64,000 nt of DNA from Pseudomonas fluorescens (GTDB taxonomy: Bacteria; Pseudomonadota; Gammaproteobacteria; Pseudomonadales; Pseudomonadaceae), in NCBI RefSeq assembly GCF_000967965.1, contig NZ_LACC01000025.1, positions 39,755 through 103,754 on the forward strand, written 5' to 3'. Position 1 is the first letter of the stretch. Every line of letters begins with the position of its first letter. A program made the translations under genes and the position numbers. The notes beneath the pieces were generated by a model. It ran no database searches. It was given only the letters and a program-made list of their open reading frames with translations, and had not been told where the DNA came from. Of this stretch, positions 23,722 to 34,662 are shown in pieces.

Positions 23722-25611
23722 CTAGATACGGAAACTGCCTACCAACTGCTTCAACCGCGCCGCCTGCTGCTCAAGGTCCGAACACGCGCGCAACGTCGAT
23801 TGCAGGTTTTCCACACCTTCCTGGTTCAGTGTGTTGATCTCGGTGATGTCGACGTTGATCGACTCCACTACGGCGGTCTGTTCTTCGGTCGCAGTAGCCA
23901 CTGACTGGTTCATGCCGTCGATTTCACTGATACGCAGCGTCACACTGTTCAGGCGCTCGCCCGCGAGGTTGGCGATTTCCACGCTGTCCTGGCTGTGGCG
24001 CTGACTGTCGCTCATGGTGCTGACCGATTCCCGGGCGCCGACTTGCAGCTCCTCGATCATGGTTTGTACCTGTTGCGCCGATTCCTGAGTGCGGTGTGCC
24101 AGGTTGCGCACCTCGTCCGCCACCACTGCAAAACCGCGACCGGCTTCACCGGCGCGGGCGGCTTCAATAGCGGCGTTGAGTGCCAGCAAATTGGTTTGTT
24201 GGGAAATGCTGGTGATCACTTCGAGAATCTGCCCGATGTTCACCGTTTTGCTGTTCAGCGATTCGATGTTGGAGCTCGATGCGCTAAGCATGCTCGACAG
24301 TTGATTCATCGCCGCGATGCTGCGGTCCACCACTTGCTGGCCGTCTTCGGCCAGGTTGCGGGCATCGCTGGCCTGGTTCGACGCCTGAGCGGCATTACGG
24401 GCAATTTCCTGGGCAGCGGCGCCGAGCTGGTTGATTGCGGCGGCCACACTGCTGGTGCGCGAGGCTTGCTGGTCGGAGTTGAACATCGACGAGTTGGAAG
24501 CGGCCACTACGCGCAATGCCACTTCGTTGACTTGCCCGGTGGCCGAGGACACCTCGCGGATCGAGCCGTGAATGCGCTCGACGAAACGGTTGAACGCGGT
24601 GCCGAGGGTGCCGAATTCGTCATTGTTCTGGATGGTCAGACGCTTGGTCAGGTCGCCTTCGCCGTCGGCGATGTCGGCCATGGCACGGGTCATGACGTGC
24701 AACGGCTGGATCAGGATGCGAATCAGCATGCCGAGCAGGGCGATGATGATGGCCACGGCAATGATGGTCGCAACGACAGCCGAGGTGCGGAATTCGCTGA
24801 GCATCGAATAGGCTTTTTCCTTGTCGACCGACAGACCGATGTACCAGTTGACCGACGACAAGCCTTTGATCGGGGTGAAGGTCACGATGCGGGTTTTGCC
24901 GTCGACCTGGATTTCGCTCATTGCACTGCTGATGGCCGGCGTGTCTTGCGGGTAGACATCCTTGAGCGTCTTCATCGCCAGCGCTTTGTCGGGATGCACC
25001 AGGATCTTACCGTCGGAGCTGACCAGGAAGGCATAACCGATGCCGTTGAAATCCAGTGTGCCAAGGCTGTCGGCGATCACCTGCAAACTCAGGTCGCCAC
25101 CGACCACGCCGATGTTCTGGCCGTCCTTGAAAACGCTGTCGACAATGGAAATCACCAGTTGGCCGGAGGCCAGATCGATATAAGGCTCAGTTAATGCCGA
25201 ACCGCTGCTGCCTTGCGCGCTCTTGTACCAAGGGCGTGCACGCGGGTCATAGCCATCGGGCATCTTGCTGTCCGGGCGAATGATGAAAGAGCCATCCTTG
25301 CTGCCGAGGTAGGCGCCCATGAAGGTCGAGGTCACGGCTTTTTGTACAAGCAGGCTGGAAACGTTGTCGGCATCGGGGTTGAGCGCGACAGTTTGTGACA
25401 GGTTTTCAATCAACAGGCTGCGCCCGTTCAACCAGGTCTGGATATTGTTAGCGGTAACTCCGCCCATTTCCTGCAGATAATTTTCCAGGTCTTTGCGGAT
25501 GGCGTTGCGCTGCAAATAGTCGTTGTAGAGCGTGAAGGAGGCGAAGGCGGCAATCACAATGAGGGCGGCGGCAAGCAGGATTTTATGGCTGAAACGCAGA
25601 TTTTTGTTCAT
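23722..25611 (-). CDS. Methyl-accepting chemotaxis protein, PctA/CtaA-like amino-acid receptor
   Basis: The protein has 629 residues. A membrane helix (about 10-32) is followed by a periplasmic double-Cache domain (about 35-275), a second helix (about 280-302), HAMP (about 303-356) and the signalling domain with the conserved hairpin tip ISQQTNLLALNAAIEAARAG. The Cache pocket carries the amino-acid signature: YDPRARPWYK (Tyr, Arg, Trp, Tyr), YIDL (Tyr, Asp) and GVVGGDLS (Asp). These residues bind the alpha-amino and carboxyl groups in PctA. Position and neighbours match the PAO1 pct cluster. A sigma-28-like promoter lies upstream (25758-25784). There is no C-terminal CheR-tether pentapeptide. 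Confidence 0.93.
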   Translation of the reverse strand: MNKNLRFSHKILLAAALIVIAAFASFTLYNDYLQRNAIRKDLENYLQEMGGVTANNIQTWLNGRSLLIENLSQTVALNPDADNVSSLLVQKAVTSTFMGAYLGSKDGSFIIRPDSKMPDGYDPRARPWYKSAQGSSGSALTEPYIDLASGQLVISIVDSVFKDGQNIGVVGGDLSLQVIADSLGTLDFNGIGYAFLVSSDGKILVHPDKALAMKTLKDVYPQDTPAISSAMSEIQVDGKTRIVTFTPIKGLSSVNWYIGLSVDKEKAYSMLSEFRTSAVVATIIAVAIIIALLGMLIRILIQPLHVMTRAMADIADGEGDLTKRLTIQNNDEFGTLGTAFNRFVERIHGSIREVSSATGQVNEVALRVVAASNSSMFNSDQQASRTSSVAAAINQLGAAAQEIARNAAQASNQASDARNLAEDGQQVVDRSIAAMNQLSSMLSASSSNIESLNSKTVNIGQILEVITSISQQTNLLALNAAIEAARAGEAGRGFAVVADEVRNLAHRTQESAQQVQTMIEELQVGARESVSTMSDSQRHSQDSVEIANLAGERLNSVTLRISEIDGMNQSVATATEEQTAVVESINVDITEINTLNQEGVENLQSTLRACSDLEQQAARLKQLVGSFRI

Positions 25612-25757
25612 GGCTTGAGGTTCCGCTAAGGTCTTAATGTCCAGCGCGTGCTTTTATAAAGGGGCGCGCAACGGGCAAGGTTGAAAGCAAGTGAATTTTC
25701 CGACTCTCCTTAGGGAAATTTCCGACCAGATCGTGTCTGACTGCTTTGTCGTTATCT

Positions 25758-25784
25758 CTATCGGCCGTGTAGGACCAAAGATTA
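25758..25784 (-). promoter_or_regulatory. Sigma-28 (FliA)-like promoter of the chemoreceptor
   Basis: On the minus strand TAAT-N15-GCCGATAG, two mismatches from the FliA consensus TAAA-N15-GCCGATAA. The predicted start near 25747 gives a 136-nt leader. It abuts the start of the divergent ATPase gene. Confidence 0.6.
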
Positions 25785-25787
25785 ATC

Positions 25788-27278
25788 ATGGGTGACCAAA
25801 TGCCTGACTCATTGCAACTCGTTATCGGTGCCGATCTCGAAGGGCAGCCGATTGCCCAGGCCATGCGCCTGGCGAACCGCCACGGATTGATCGCGGGCGC
25901 GACCGGCACCGGCAAGACCGTGACTTTGCAACGAATGGCCGAAGCCTTCAGCGATGCCGGCGTGGCGGTGTTCGCCGCCGACATCAAGGGTGACCTGTGC
26001 GGCCTTGGTGCCGCGGGCAACCCCCAGGGCAAGATCGCCGAACGGATTGCCGGGATGCCCTGGCTCAACCACAAGCCTCAGGCTTATCCGGTGACGTTGT
26101 GGGACGTACACGGTCAGTCCGGTCATCCTTTACGCACAACCTTGAGTGAAATGGGGCCGCTGCTGCTGGGCAGTCTGCTGGAGCTGACCGACAGTCAGCA
26201 GTCGGCGCTCTACGCCGCGTTCAAAGTGGCGGACCGCGAAGGCCTGTTGTTGCTCGATCTCAAGGACCTGAAGGCGCTGCTCAATCACCTGCGGGACAAC
26301 CCCCAGTTGCTGGGCGACGATGCGGCATTGATGACTACCGGCTCCAGCCAGGCGCTACTGCGACGACTGGCGACCCTGGAGCAACAGGGCGCCGAAGCCC
26401 TGTTCGGCGAGCCGGCGCTGCAACTCGAAGACATCCTCCAACCCACTGCGGACGGCCGTGGGCGCATTCATTTGCTGGATGCCAGCCGTCTGGTTCATGA
26501 AGCGCCGAAAGTCTACGCGACGTTCCTGCTGTGGCTGCTGGCCGAGCTGTTCGAGCAGTTGCCGGAGCGCGGCGATGCCGACAAACCGTTGCTGGCGTTG
26601 TTCTTCGACGAGGCTCACCTGTTGTTCAACGGCACGCCCCAGGCATTGCGAGATCGTCTGGAACAGGTGGTGAGGCTGATTCGTTCGAAAGGCGTGGGCG
26701 TGTATTTCGTCACCCAGTCGCCGGGTGACCTGCCGGATGATGTGCTGGCGCAGTTGGGTTTGCGCATCCAGCACGGTCTGCGTGCGTTCACCGCCAAGGA
26801 GCAGAAGTCACTGCGCGCGGTGGCCGAAGGTTTCCGGCCGAATCCTGCGTTCGATGCGTTGTCGGTGTTGACCGAGCTCGGAATCGGTGAGGCGCTGGTC
26901 GGCACCCTGCAGGAAAAAGGCACGCCGGAAATGGTCCAGCGGGTGCTGGTCGCACCGCCGCAATCGCGGATCGGGCCTTTGACCGACGCCGAGCGCACGG
27001 CGCTGATTGCCGGTTCGCCGTTGAAAGGGCGTTATGACAAGCCGATTGACCGTGAATCGGCCTATGAGGTGCTGATGGGACGCAAGGGGCTGGCACCTGA
27101 GCCCGAAGCGGAGCAGGGCAAGCAGGAACCGAGTTTCACCGAGCAGGCCGGAGAGTTTCTTGGAACCGCGGCGGGTCAGGCCTTGAAATCAGCGATGCGA
27201 CAGGCGGCGAATCAGCTTGGGCGACAGTTGGTGCGCGGCTTGATGGGCTCGTTGCTAGGCAGCAAAAAAAGCCGGTAG
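25788..27278 (+). CDS. HerA-like ATPase, DUF853 (YjgR) family
   Basis: The protein has 496 residues; the start is either the ATG at 25788 or the one at 25800, which has GGTGA just upstream. The N-terminal part has Walker A AGATGTGKTVTLQ at about 36-48, a HerA/FtsK-like AAA+ core, Walker B LLALFFDEAHLLF, and FVTQSPGDLPDDVLAQLG as the sensor motif. The C-terminal 60 residues are variable and helical. DUF853 proteins are predicted helicase or DNA translocase-like ATPases of unknown target, without the NurA nuclease partner used by archaeal HerA. No partner gene is adjacent. Confidence 0.88.
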   Translation: MGDQMPDSLQLVIGADLEGQPIAQAMRLANRHGLIAGATGTGKTVTLQRMAEAFSDAGVAVFAADIKGDLCGLGAAGNPQGKIAERIAGMPWLNHKPQAYPVTLWDVHGQSGHPLRTTLSEMGPLLLGSLLELTDSQQSALYAAFKVADREGLLLLDLKDLKALLNHLRDNPQLLGDDAALMTTGSSQALLRRLATLEQQGAEALFGEPALQLEDILQPTADGRGRIHLLDASRLVHEAPKVYATFLLWLLAELFEQLPERGDADKPLLALFFDEAHLLFNGTPQALRDRLEQVVRLIRSKGVGVYFVTQSPGDLPDDVLAQLGLRIQHGLRAFTAKEQKSLRAVAEGFRPNPAFDALSVLTELGIGEALVGTLQEKGTPEMVQRVLVAPPQSRIGPLTDAERTALIAGSPLKGRYDKPIDRESAYEVLMGRKGLAPEPEAEQGKQEPSFTEQAGEFLGTAAGQALKSAMRQAANQLGRQLVRGLMGSLLGSKKSR

Positions 27279-27297
27279 CGAGTGGACACAATTTAAC

Positions 27298-27387
27298 TGT
27301 GGGAGCGAGCCTGCTCGCGAATCGGTGTGTCAGGCAACATCATTGTTGAATGTTATGCCGCCTTCGCGAGCAGGCTCGCTCCCACAG
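27298..27387. repeat. REP doublet, GTGGGAGCG...CGCTCCCAC type
   Basis: GTGGGAGCGAGCCTGCTCGCGAA on the left and its complement on the right, with a 45-nt spacer resembling that of the doublet at 46983. The CGCGAA ends face inward, opposite to the other doublet class. Confidence 0.9.
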
Positions 27388-27394
27388 GGGGCGC

Positions 27395-27853
27395 CTATGA
27401 GGATTTGGTTTTGGCGTGCGCCGCCAACCGCTCCAGCGCTGCCCGCAAATTCGGGTCGCTGATGCCATCGGCCGTGGCCTGAATGGTCGCTGCCGCGTCG
27501 TTGGACAAATCCATGGTATGCCCGGCCGCACCTTGCTGAACGGTCGGAGGTTGAACTTTGAACAGGATCCGGGTCAGATTGGCGAACTCATCGAACATCT
27601 GCAGTTGCCGTTGCAGGCGCTTCTGCTGGTAGCGCAGGCGGGTTGCCCAATGACCGTCGGTGACAATCAGCAACAAACTGCCTTCGCGCCAGGAAGCCAC
27701 GTGGCAATGCTCGCGAGCGGCGGGTTGCAATTGGCTTTCGAGCAAACGTTGCAGGTGACCCAGGCGTTGAGCGTGGCCAAGAATGGCCTTCAGCGGCTTG
27801 GCTTCGCGTAGTAGAACGGCAGGTACTTTGGCCGTAAGTGGGCGAAATGCCAT
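27395..27853 (-). CDS. dciA: DciA-family (DUF721) protein
   Basis: The protein has 152 residues from the ATG at 27853 (MAFRPLTAKVPAVLL). The DUF721 domain is the central part: LKAILGHAQRLGHLQRLLESQL, then REGSLLLIVTDGHWATRLRYQQ. DciA proteins help load or operate the replicative helicase DnaB in bacteria lacking DnaC, and this was studied in P. aeruginosa. Divergent placement beside secA is the same as in PAO1. The C-terminal tail is disordered. The assignment is by domain and position. Confidence 0.8.
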   Translation of the reverse strand: MAFRPLTAKVPAVLLREAKPLKAILGHAQRLGHLQRLLESQLQPAAREHCHVASWREGSLLLIVTDGHWATRLRYQQKRLQRQLQMFDEFANLTRILFKVQPPTVQQGAAGHTMDLSNDAAATIQATADGISDPNLRAALERLAAHAKTKSS

Positions 27854-28160
27854 GATCAGACACCTGAAGTAACAGAGGCGCCATGGTAGCAGAAAGCGCC
27901 GAATGCACCCGCCCATTGCTTTTGTGGGTGCTTTACCCATTAAATCAACAACTAACTTCTGTCTTGAACGACTTGAAGTTGAGCAAAACGCCCTTATTTT
28001 AAGTGAGCCCCGTCAAAGCGCTGTGCCAGCATCGTGGAATATCGCCACTTTCCTCTCCATCGTTTCCGGGTAGAATGCTCGTTCGCATGCGGCCATGAGG
28101 GCTGCACGGGCGACTCACGGGGCCGCCCTCCATCCCTTTAGTGTGGAAGATCCTGCCGAT
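27854..28160. other. dciA-secA intergenic region with secA leader
   Basis: This 307-bp gap contains no gene. A TAGAAT box at 28072-28077 could be the secA -10, giving a leader of about 75 nt. The leader holds two short overlapping inverted repeats: GCGGCC/GGCCGC (28089-28094, 28121-28126) and GAGGGC/GCCCTC (28097-28102, 28125-28130). They cannot form at once. An in-frame ATG at 28095 would add 22 residues to SecA but has no ribosome site. I see no SecM-like peptide gene. Confidence 0.4.
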
Positions 28161-30896
<2,736 letters not shown>

Positions 30897-30923
30897 AACC
30901 CGTTTCAAACGCTGAAATACCCG

Positions 30924-30956
30924 CGCCGCGACCGGCTTCTGCCGTCGCGGCGTTTT
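30924..30956 (+). terminator. Intrinsic terminator after secA
   Basis: CGCCGCGAC, 11-nt loop, GTCGCGGCG, TTTT. A strong 9-bp GC stem. Confidence 0.85.
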
Positions 30957-31016
30957 ACCATTCGAACCACCGTTCTGCTGAAACGGTGCTGACATCATCT
31001 ATAAAGGAGCGCATTC

Positions 31017-32234
31017 ATGGCTGTTGGTCTTGGTCCTTTGCCAACGTTGCACCCGGTTGCCGGTTTTGAACTCGGTATCGCCTCGGCCGGTATCAAGCGC
31101 CCGGGGCGCAAGGATGTTGTGGTCATGCGCTGTGTTGAAGGCTCCACGGTTGCCGGCGTGTTCACTCTGAACGCCTTTTGCGCTGCACCGGTGATCCTGG
31201 CCAAGCAACGCGTGCAAGGCCCTGTGCGTTACCTGCTGACCAACACCGGCAATGCCAATGCCGGCACCGGCGAACCGGGGCTGGCCGCCGCCGAGCGCAC
31301 CTGCGCCAAGCTGGCGGAACTGACCGGTGTCGATGCCAGCCAAGTGCTGCCGTATTCCACCGGTGTGATCGGCGAGCCGCTACCGGTCGAGAAAATCGAA
31401 GGCGCGCTGCAAGCGGCCCTCGACGACCTGTCGATCCACAACTGGGAAGCTGCCGCCACCGGCATCATGACCACCGACACCCTGCCAAAAGGTGCCAGCC
31501 GTCAGTTCCAGCACGATGGTGTGACCATCACCGTTACCGGTATCAGCAAAGGCGCCGGCATGATTCGCCCGAATATGGCGACCATGCTCGGCTACATCGC
31601 CACCGATGCCAAAGTCTCCCGCGACGTGCTGCAAAACCTGATGCTGGACGGCGCCAACAAGTCGTTCAACCGCATCACCATCGACGGCGACACCTCGACC
31701 AACGACTGCTGCATGCTGATCGCCACCGGTCAGGCGGCACTGCCGGAAATCACCCGTGCCGAAGGCGAACTGTTCGCCAAGCTCAAGCAAGCGGTGTTCG
31801 AAGTGTGCATGGACGTGGCCCAGGCCATCGTTCGTGACGGTGAAGGCGCGACCAAATTCGTCACCGTTGAAGTCAACGGCGGCGGCAATCACCAGGAATG
31901 CCTGGACGTCGGTTACACCGTGGCCCACTCGCCGCTGATCAAGACCGCGCTGTTCGCTTCCGACCCGAACTGGGGCCGTATTCTGGCGGCCGTAGGCCGT
32001 GCCGGTGTGCCGAACCTGGACGTGAGCAAGATCGACGTGTTCCTCGGCGACGTGTGCATTGCCAGCCGTGGCGCGCGCGCGGCGACCTACACCGAAGCCC
32101 AGGGCTCGGCGGTGATGCAGCAGGAAGAAATCACCATCCGTATCGAGTTGGGTCGTGGCGATTGCAGCGAAACCATCTGGACTACCGACCTGTCCCACGA
32201 ATACGTGAAGATCAACGCCGAGTACCGTACGTAA
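31017..32234 (+). CDS. argJ: Glutamate N-acetyltransferase / amino-acid acetyltransferase
   Basis: The protein has 405 residues. ArgJ moves the acetyl group of N-acetylornithine to glutamate (arginine cycle) and, in bifunctional forms, also uses acetyl-CoA. It is made as a precursor that self-cleaves before a Thr nucleophile; the site is visible as NMATMLGYIATDAK (cleavage between Ala and Thr, near residue 188). Other family landmarks are LLTNTGNANAGTG and FNRITIDGDTSTNDCCML. A good ribosome site (AAAGGAG) sits 8 nt upstream. It is followed by a REP doublet and a GST gene. Confidence 0.96.
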   Translation: MAVGLGPLPTLHPVAGFELGIASAGIKRPGRKDVVVMRCVEGSTVAGVFTLNAFCAAPVILAKQRVQGPVRYLLTNTGNANAGTGEPGLAAAERTCAKLAELTGVDASQVLPYSTGVIGEPLPVEKIEGALQAALDDLSIHNWEAAATGIMTTDTLPKGASRQFQHDGVTITVTGISKGAGMIRPNMATMLGYIATDAKVSRDVLQNLMLDGANKSFNRITIDGDTSTNDCCMLIATGQAALPEITRAEGELFAKLKQAVFEVCMDVAQAIVRDGEGATKFVTVEVNGGGNHQECLDVGYTVAHSPLIKTALFASDPNWGRILAAVGRAGVPNLDVSKIDVFLGDVCIASRGARAATYTEAQGSAVMQQEEITIRIELGRGDCSETIWTTDLSHEYVKINAEYRT

Positions 32235-32245
32235 GATCGAGTCGA

Positions 32246-32342
32246 TCCCATCGCGAGCAGGCTCGCTCCCACAGGTTCAGTGGCGTACACGAATGTTGTG
32301 TCCAGCGCGGTCACTGTGGGAGCGAGCTTGCTCGCGATGGCG
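32246..32342. repeat. REP doublet, ATCGCGAGC...GCTCGCGAT type
   Basis: CCATCGCGAGCAGGCTCGCTCCCACAG, 44-nt spacer, then CTGTGGGAGCGAGCTTGCTCGCGATGG, between argJ and the GST gene. Confidence 0.9.
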
Positions 32343-32395
32343 GTTTGCCGGTCAGCCACTAGACTGGCTTGTCCCTAAATCTAAAGGTCCCGAAC

Positions 32396-33028
32396 ATGAG
32401 CCTGCACCTGATCATCGGCGACAAACTGCATTCCTCCTGGTCCTTGCGCGGGGCCTTGGCCCTCGATCTGGCTGGCGTTTCCTACACCGAAGAACTGATC
32501 AAGCTGAACCAGCCGGACACCCGTGAGCGTCTGCTCAAGCATTCGCCGACCGGCAAGGTCCCGCTGCTGAAAACCGAACACGGCACCATCGCCGACTCCC
32601 TGGCGATTGCCGAATACCTGGCCGAACAGTTTCCCGAAGCTAACCTGTGGCCCAAAGACACTGCCGCTCGTGCCCAGGCGCGTTCGGCGTGCGCGCAGAT
32701 GCACAGTGGCTTTTTCGCCATGCGCGGCAACATGCCGTTCGACCTGAGCCATGACGCAGCGCTGTCGCCGGTCCCGGCCGATGTCCAGGCGGACATCGAG
32801 CGCATGTCAGCGTTGTGGGCCGAGTGTCGTGCCACTGCAACCGAGAGCGGTCCGTACTTGTTTGGCCGCCTCACGTTGGCCGACGCGTTCTTTGCACCCA
32901 TCGCCGTGCGCTTGCGCACCTATCGGGTGAAACTGTCCGCGGCTGACGAAGCCTATGTTGAAACCATCTACCAATGGCCAGCCTTCAAGGCCTGGCAGAA
33001 GGCCGGACTGGAGGAGTTGCAAAGGTGA
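32396..33028 (+). CDS. Glutathione S-transferase family protein
   Basis: The protein has 210 residues from the ATG at 32396. The thioredoxin-like N-terminal domain starts MSLHLIIGDKLHSSWSLRGALAL; the SSWS motif supplies the active Ser that activates glutathione thiol in zeta/YfcF-type enzymes. SPTGKVPLL gives the cis-Pro and IADSLAIAEYLAEQFPEA the glutathione gamma-Glu contact (Asp-Ser). The all-helical C-terminal domain completes the fold. The stop overlaps the GTG of the Nudix gene, so both are probably one unit. The electrophile substrate is unknown. Confidence 0.9.
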   Translation: MSLHLIIGDKLHSSWSLRGALALDLAGVSYTEELIKLNQPDTRERLLKHSPTGKVPLLKTEHGTIADSLAIAEYLAEQFPEANLWPKDTAARAQARSACAQMHSGFFAMRGNMPFDLSHDAALSPVPADVQADIERMSALWAECRATATESGPYLFGRLTLADAFFAPIAVRLRTYRVKLSAADEAYVETIYQWPAFKAWQKAGLEELQR

Positions 33029-33972
33029 AACGAGTCCATGTCGCCGCCGCCGTCATCCGCGATGGCAGTGGCCAAATCCTGATCGCCCGTCGTGCGGATT
33101 CACAGCACCAGGGCGGTCTGTGGGAGTTTCCCGGTGGCAAGGTCGAGGCCGATGAGTCGGTCGAAACCGCACTGGCCCGTGAACTTCATGAGGAGCTGGG
33201 TATCGTGGTCGGCGCGGTGCGCCCGCTGATCAAGGTCCGGCACGATTATCCGGACAAGCAGGTGTTGCTGGATGTCTGGGAGGTCTCGGATTTTACCGGC
33301 GAGCCCCACGGTGCCGAAGGCCAGCCGCTGGCCTGGGTGTCGCCCCGCGACCTGTCGGGTTACGAGTTTCCGGCGGCCAATCAGCCGATCGTCGCGGCCG
33401 CGAAATTACCCGCTCAGTACCTGATTACCCCGGAAGACCTGGAAACACCGGCGTTGCTGCGCGGCATCCAGAAGGCCGTTGCTGGCGGCATCAAGCTGAT
33501 CCAGCTGCGCGCACCGAACGGTTACGATCCGAAGTATCGCGACCTGGCAGTGGATGCTGTGGGCTTGTGTGCCGGCAAGGCGCAATTGATGATCAAGGGG
33601 CCGTTCGAATGGCTGGGCGACTTCCCGTCCGCCGGTTGGCACATTACCTCGGCGCAACTGCGCAAGTACGCAGCGGCGGGCCGACCGCTACCGGCATCGC
33701 GCTGGCTGGCGGCTTCGTGCCATAACGCTGAGGAACTGGCGCTGGCCGAACAGATGGGGGTGGATTTCGTGACCCTGTCGCCGGTGCAGCCGACCCTGAC
33801 TCACCCAGGCGCCGAGCCGTTGGGTTGGGAGCAGGCGTCGAGCTTGATCGAAGGGTTCAGCAAGCCGGTGTTCCTGCTCGGTGGGGTTGGTCCGGCGGAG
33901 GTCGAGAAAGCCTGGGCGGCGGGTGCGCAGGGTGTGGCGGGGATTCGGGCGTTTTGGCCTGATTCCCAGTGA
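33025..33972 (+). CDS. Nudix hydrolase (MutT-like) fused to a ThiE-like domain
   Basis: The protein has 315 residues from a GTG at 33025 that overlaps the GST stop (GTGA). The N-terminal Nudix domain has a perfect box, G-x5-E-x7-R-E-L-x-E-E-x-G-I, starting GGKVEADESVETALAREL. It should hydrolyse 8-oxo-dGTP like MutT. The C-terminal half (about 135-315) resembles a thiamine-phosphate synthase TIM barrel: IKLIQLRAPNGYDP, WHITSAQLRKY, FVTLSPVQPTLTHPG and VFLLGGVG. This fusion is common in gammaproteobacteria (PA4400). Whether the ThiE-like half is catalytic is not clear; canonical ThiE phosphate-binding residues seem only partly kept. Confidence 0.9.
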   Translation: MKRVHVAAAVIRDGSGQILIARRADSQHQGGLWEFPGGKVEADESVETALARELHEELGIVVGAVRPLIKVRHDYPDKQVLLDVWEVSDFTGEPHGAEGQPLAWVSPRDLSGYEFPAANQPIVAAAKLPAQYLITPEDLETPALLRGIQKAVAGGIKLIQLRAPNGYDPKYRDLAVDAVGLCAGKAQLMIKGPFEWLGDFPSAGWHITSAQLRKYAAAGRPLPASRWLAASCHNAEELALAEQMGVDFVTLSPVQPTLTHPGAEPLGWEQASSLIEGFSKPVFLLGGVGPAEVEKAWAAGAQGVAGIRAFWPDSQ

Positions 33973-33980
33973 TGCAAATG

Positions 33981-34065
33981 GCCTCATCGCGAGCAGGCTC
34001 GCTCCCACAGCGGATTTGTGACGCTCACAAAGCCTGTGGGAGCGAGCCTGCTCGCGATGAGGGCC
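33981..34065. repeat. REP doublet, ATCGCGAGC...GCTCGCGAT type
   Basis: CTCATCGCGAGCAGGCTCGCTCCCAC, about 34 nt spacer, GTGGGAGCGAGCCTGCTCGCGATGAG. The inner AGGCTTTGTGAGC-type spacer contains GTGACGCTCAC, itself a small palindrome. It lies between two convergent genes. Confidence 0.9.
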
Positions 34066-34078
34066 TGACGGGCGCCGA

Positions 34079-34660
34079 CTAAACCTCAGGTTTCGCCGCA
34101 GGCTGCCAAAGAATCTCCGGCACCCCCTGACGCTTGGCAATCAGCCGCGCCACCACAAACAGCAAGTCCGACAACCGATTGATGTACGCCAGGCCAACCC
34201 CGGCCAACGGCTCAATCGCATTGAGTTGCTGACAGCGCCGCTCTGCGCTGCGTGCCAGACTGCGGCAGACATGAGCCTGAGCAATCAGCATTGAGCCACC
34301 GGGCAAGATGAAGTTTTCCAGCGGCCCCAACTCTTCATTCCACACATCGATCGCCGCTTCCAGTCGTTCGATTTCCGCTGCATTCAACGCCTGATACACC
34401 GGCATCGCCAGTTCGCCACCCAGATCAAATAACCGATGCTGGCAGGGAGCCAATACCTCGATCACTTCGTTCAAGCCTGGGAACTGGACAGTTTTCGCCG
34501 TCAACCCGGCCAGAAGCACCCCAACCTGGCTGTTCAGCGTATCGACCTCGCCGATTGCTTCAATGCGCGGGTGATCTTTCGGTACGCGACGACCATCGCC
34601 CAGCCCGGTCTCGCCTTTGTCGCCAGTGCGGGTGTAAATCTTCGACAAACGAAAGCCCAT
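34079..34660 (-). CDS. Cob(I)alamin adenosyltransferase, PduO type
   Basis: The protein has 193 residues. It transfers adenosyl from ATP to cob(I)alamin to make coenzyme B12. Family motifs: an ATP-binding N-terminus KIYTRTGDKGETGLGDG, then RIEAIGEVDTLNSQVG, and the helical bundle with FILPGGSMLIAQAHVCRSLARS and YINRLSDLLFVVAR. The start codon lies only two bases from the stop of the sensor kinase upstream. Linkage to that kinase is conserved in my memory of PAO1 (PA4399 region differs), so the pairing may be incidental. No other cobalamin gene is nearby. Confidence 0.92.
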   Translation of the reverse strand: MGFRLSKIYTRTGDKGETGLGDGRRVPKDHPRIEAIGEVDTLNSQVGVLLAGLTAKTVQFPGLNEVIEVLAPCQHRLFDLGGELAMPVYQALNAAEIERLEAAIDVWNEELGPLENFILPGGSMLIAQAHVCRSLARSAERRCQQLNAIEPLAGVGLAYINRLSDLLFVVARLIAKRQGVPEILWQPAAKPEV

Positions 34661-34662
34661 GG

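Noticed and set aside
27854..28160. SecM-like arrest peptide upstream of secA
   Set aside because: No signal-peptide frame or FxxxxWIxxxxGIRAGP-like arrest sequence is present in the gap.
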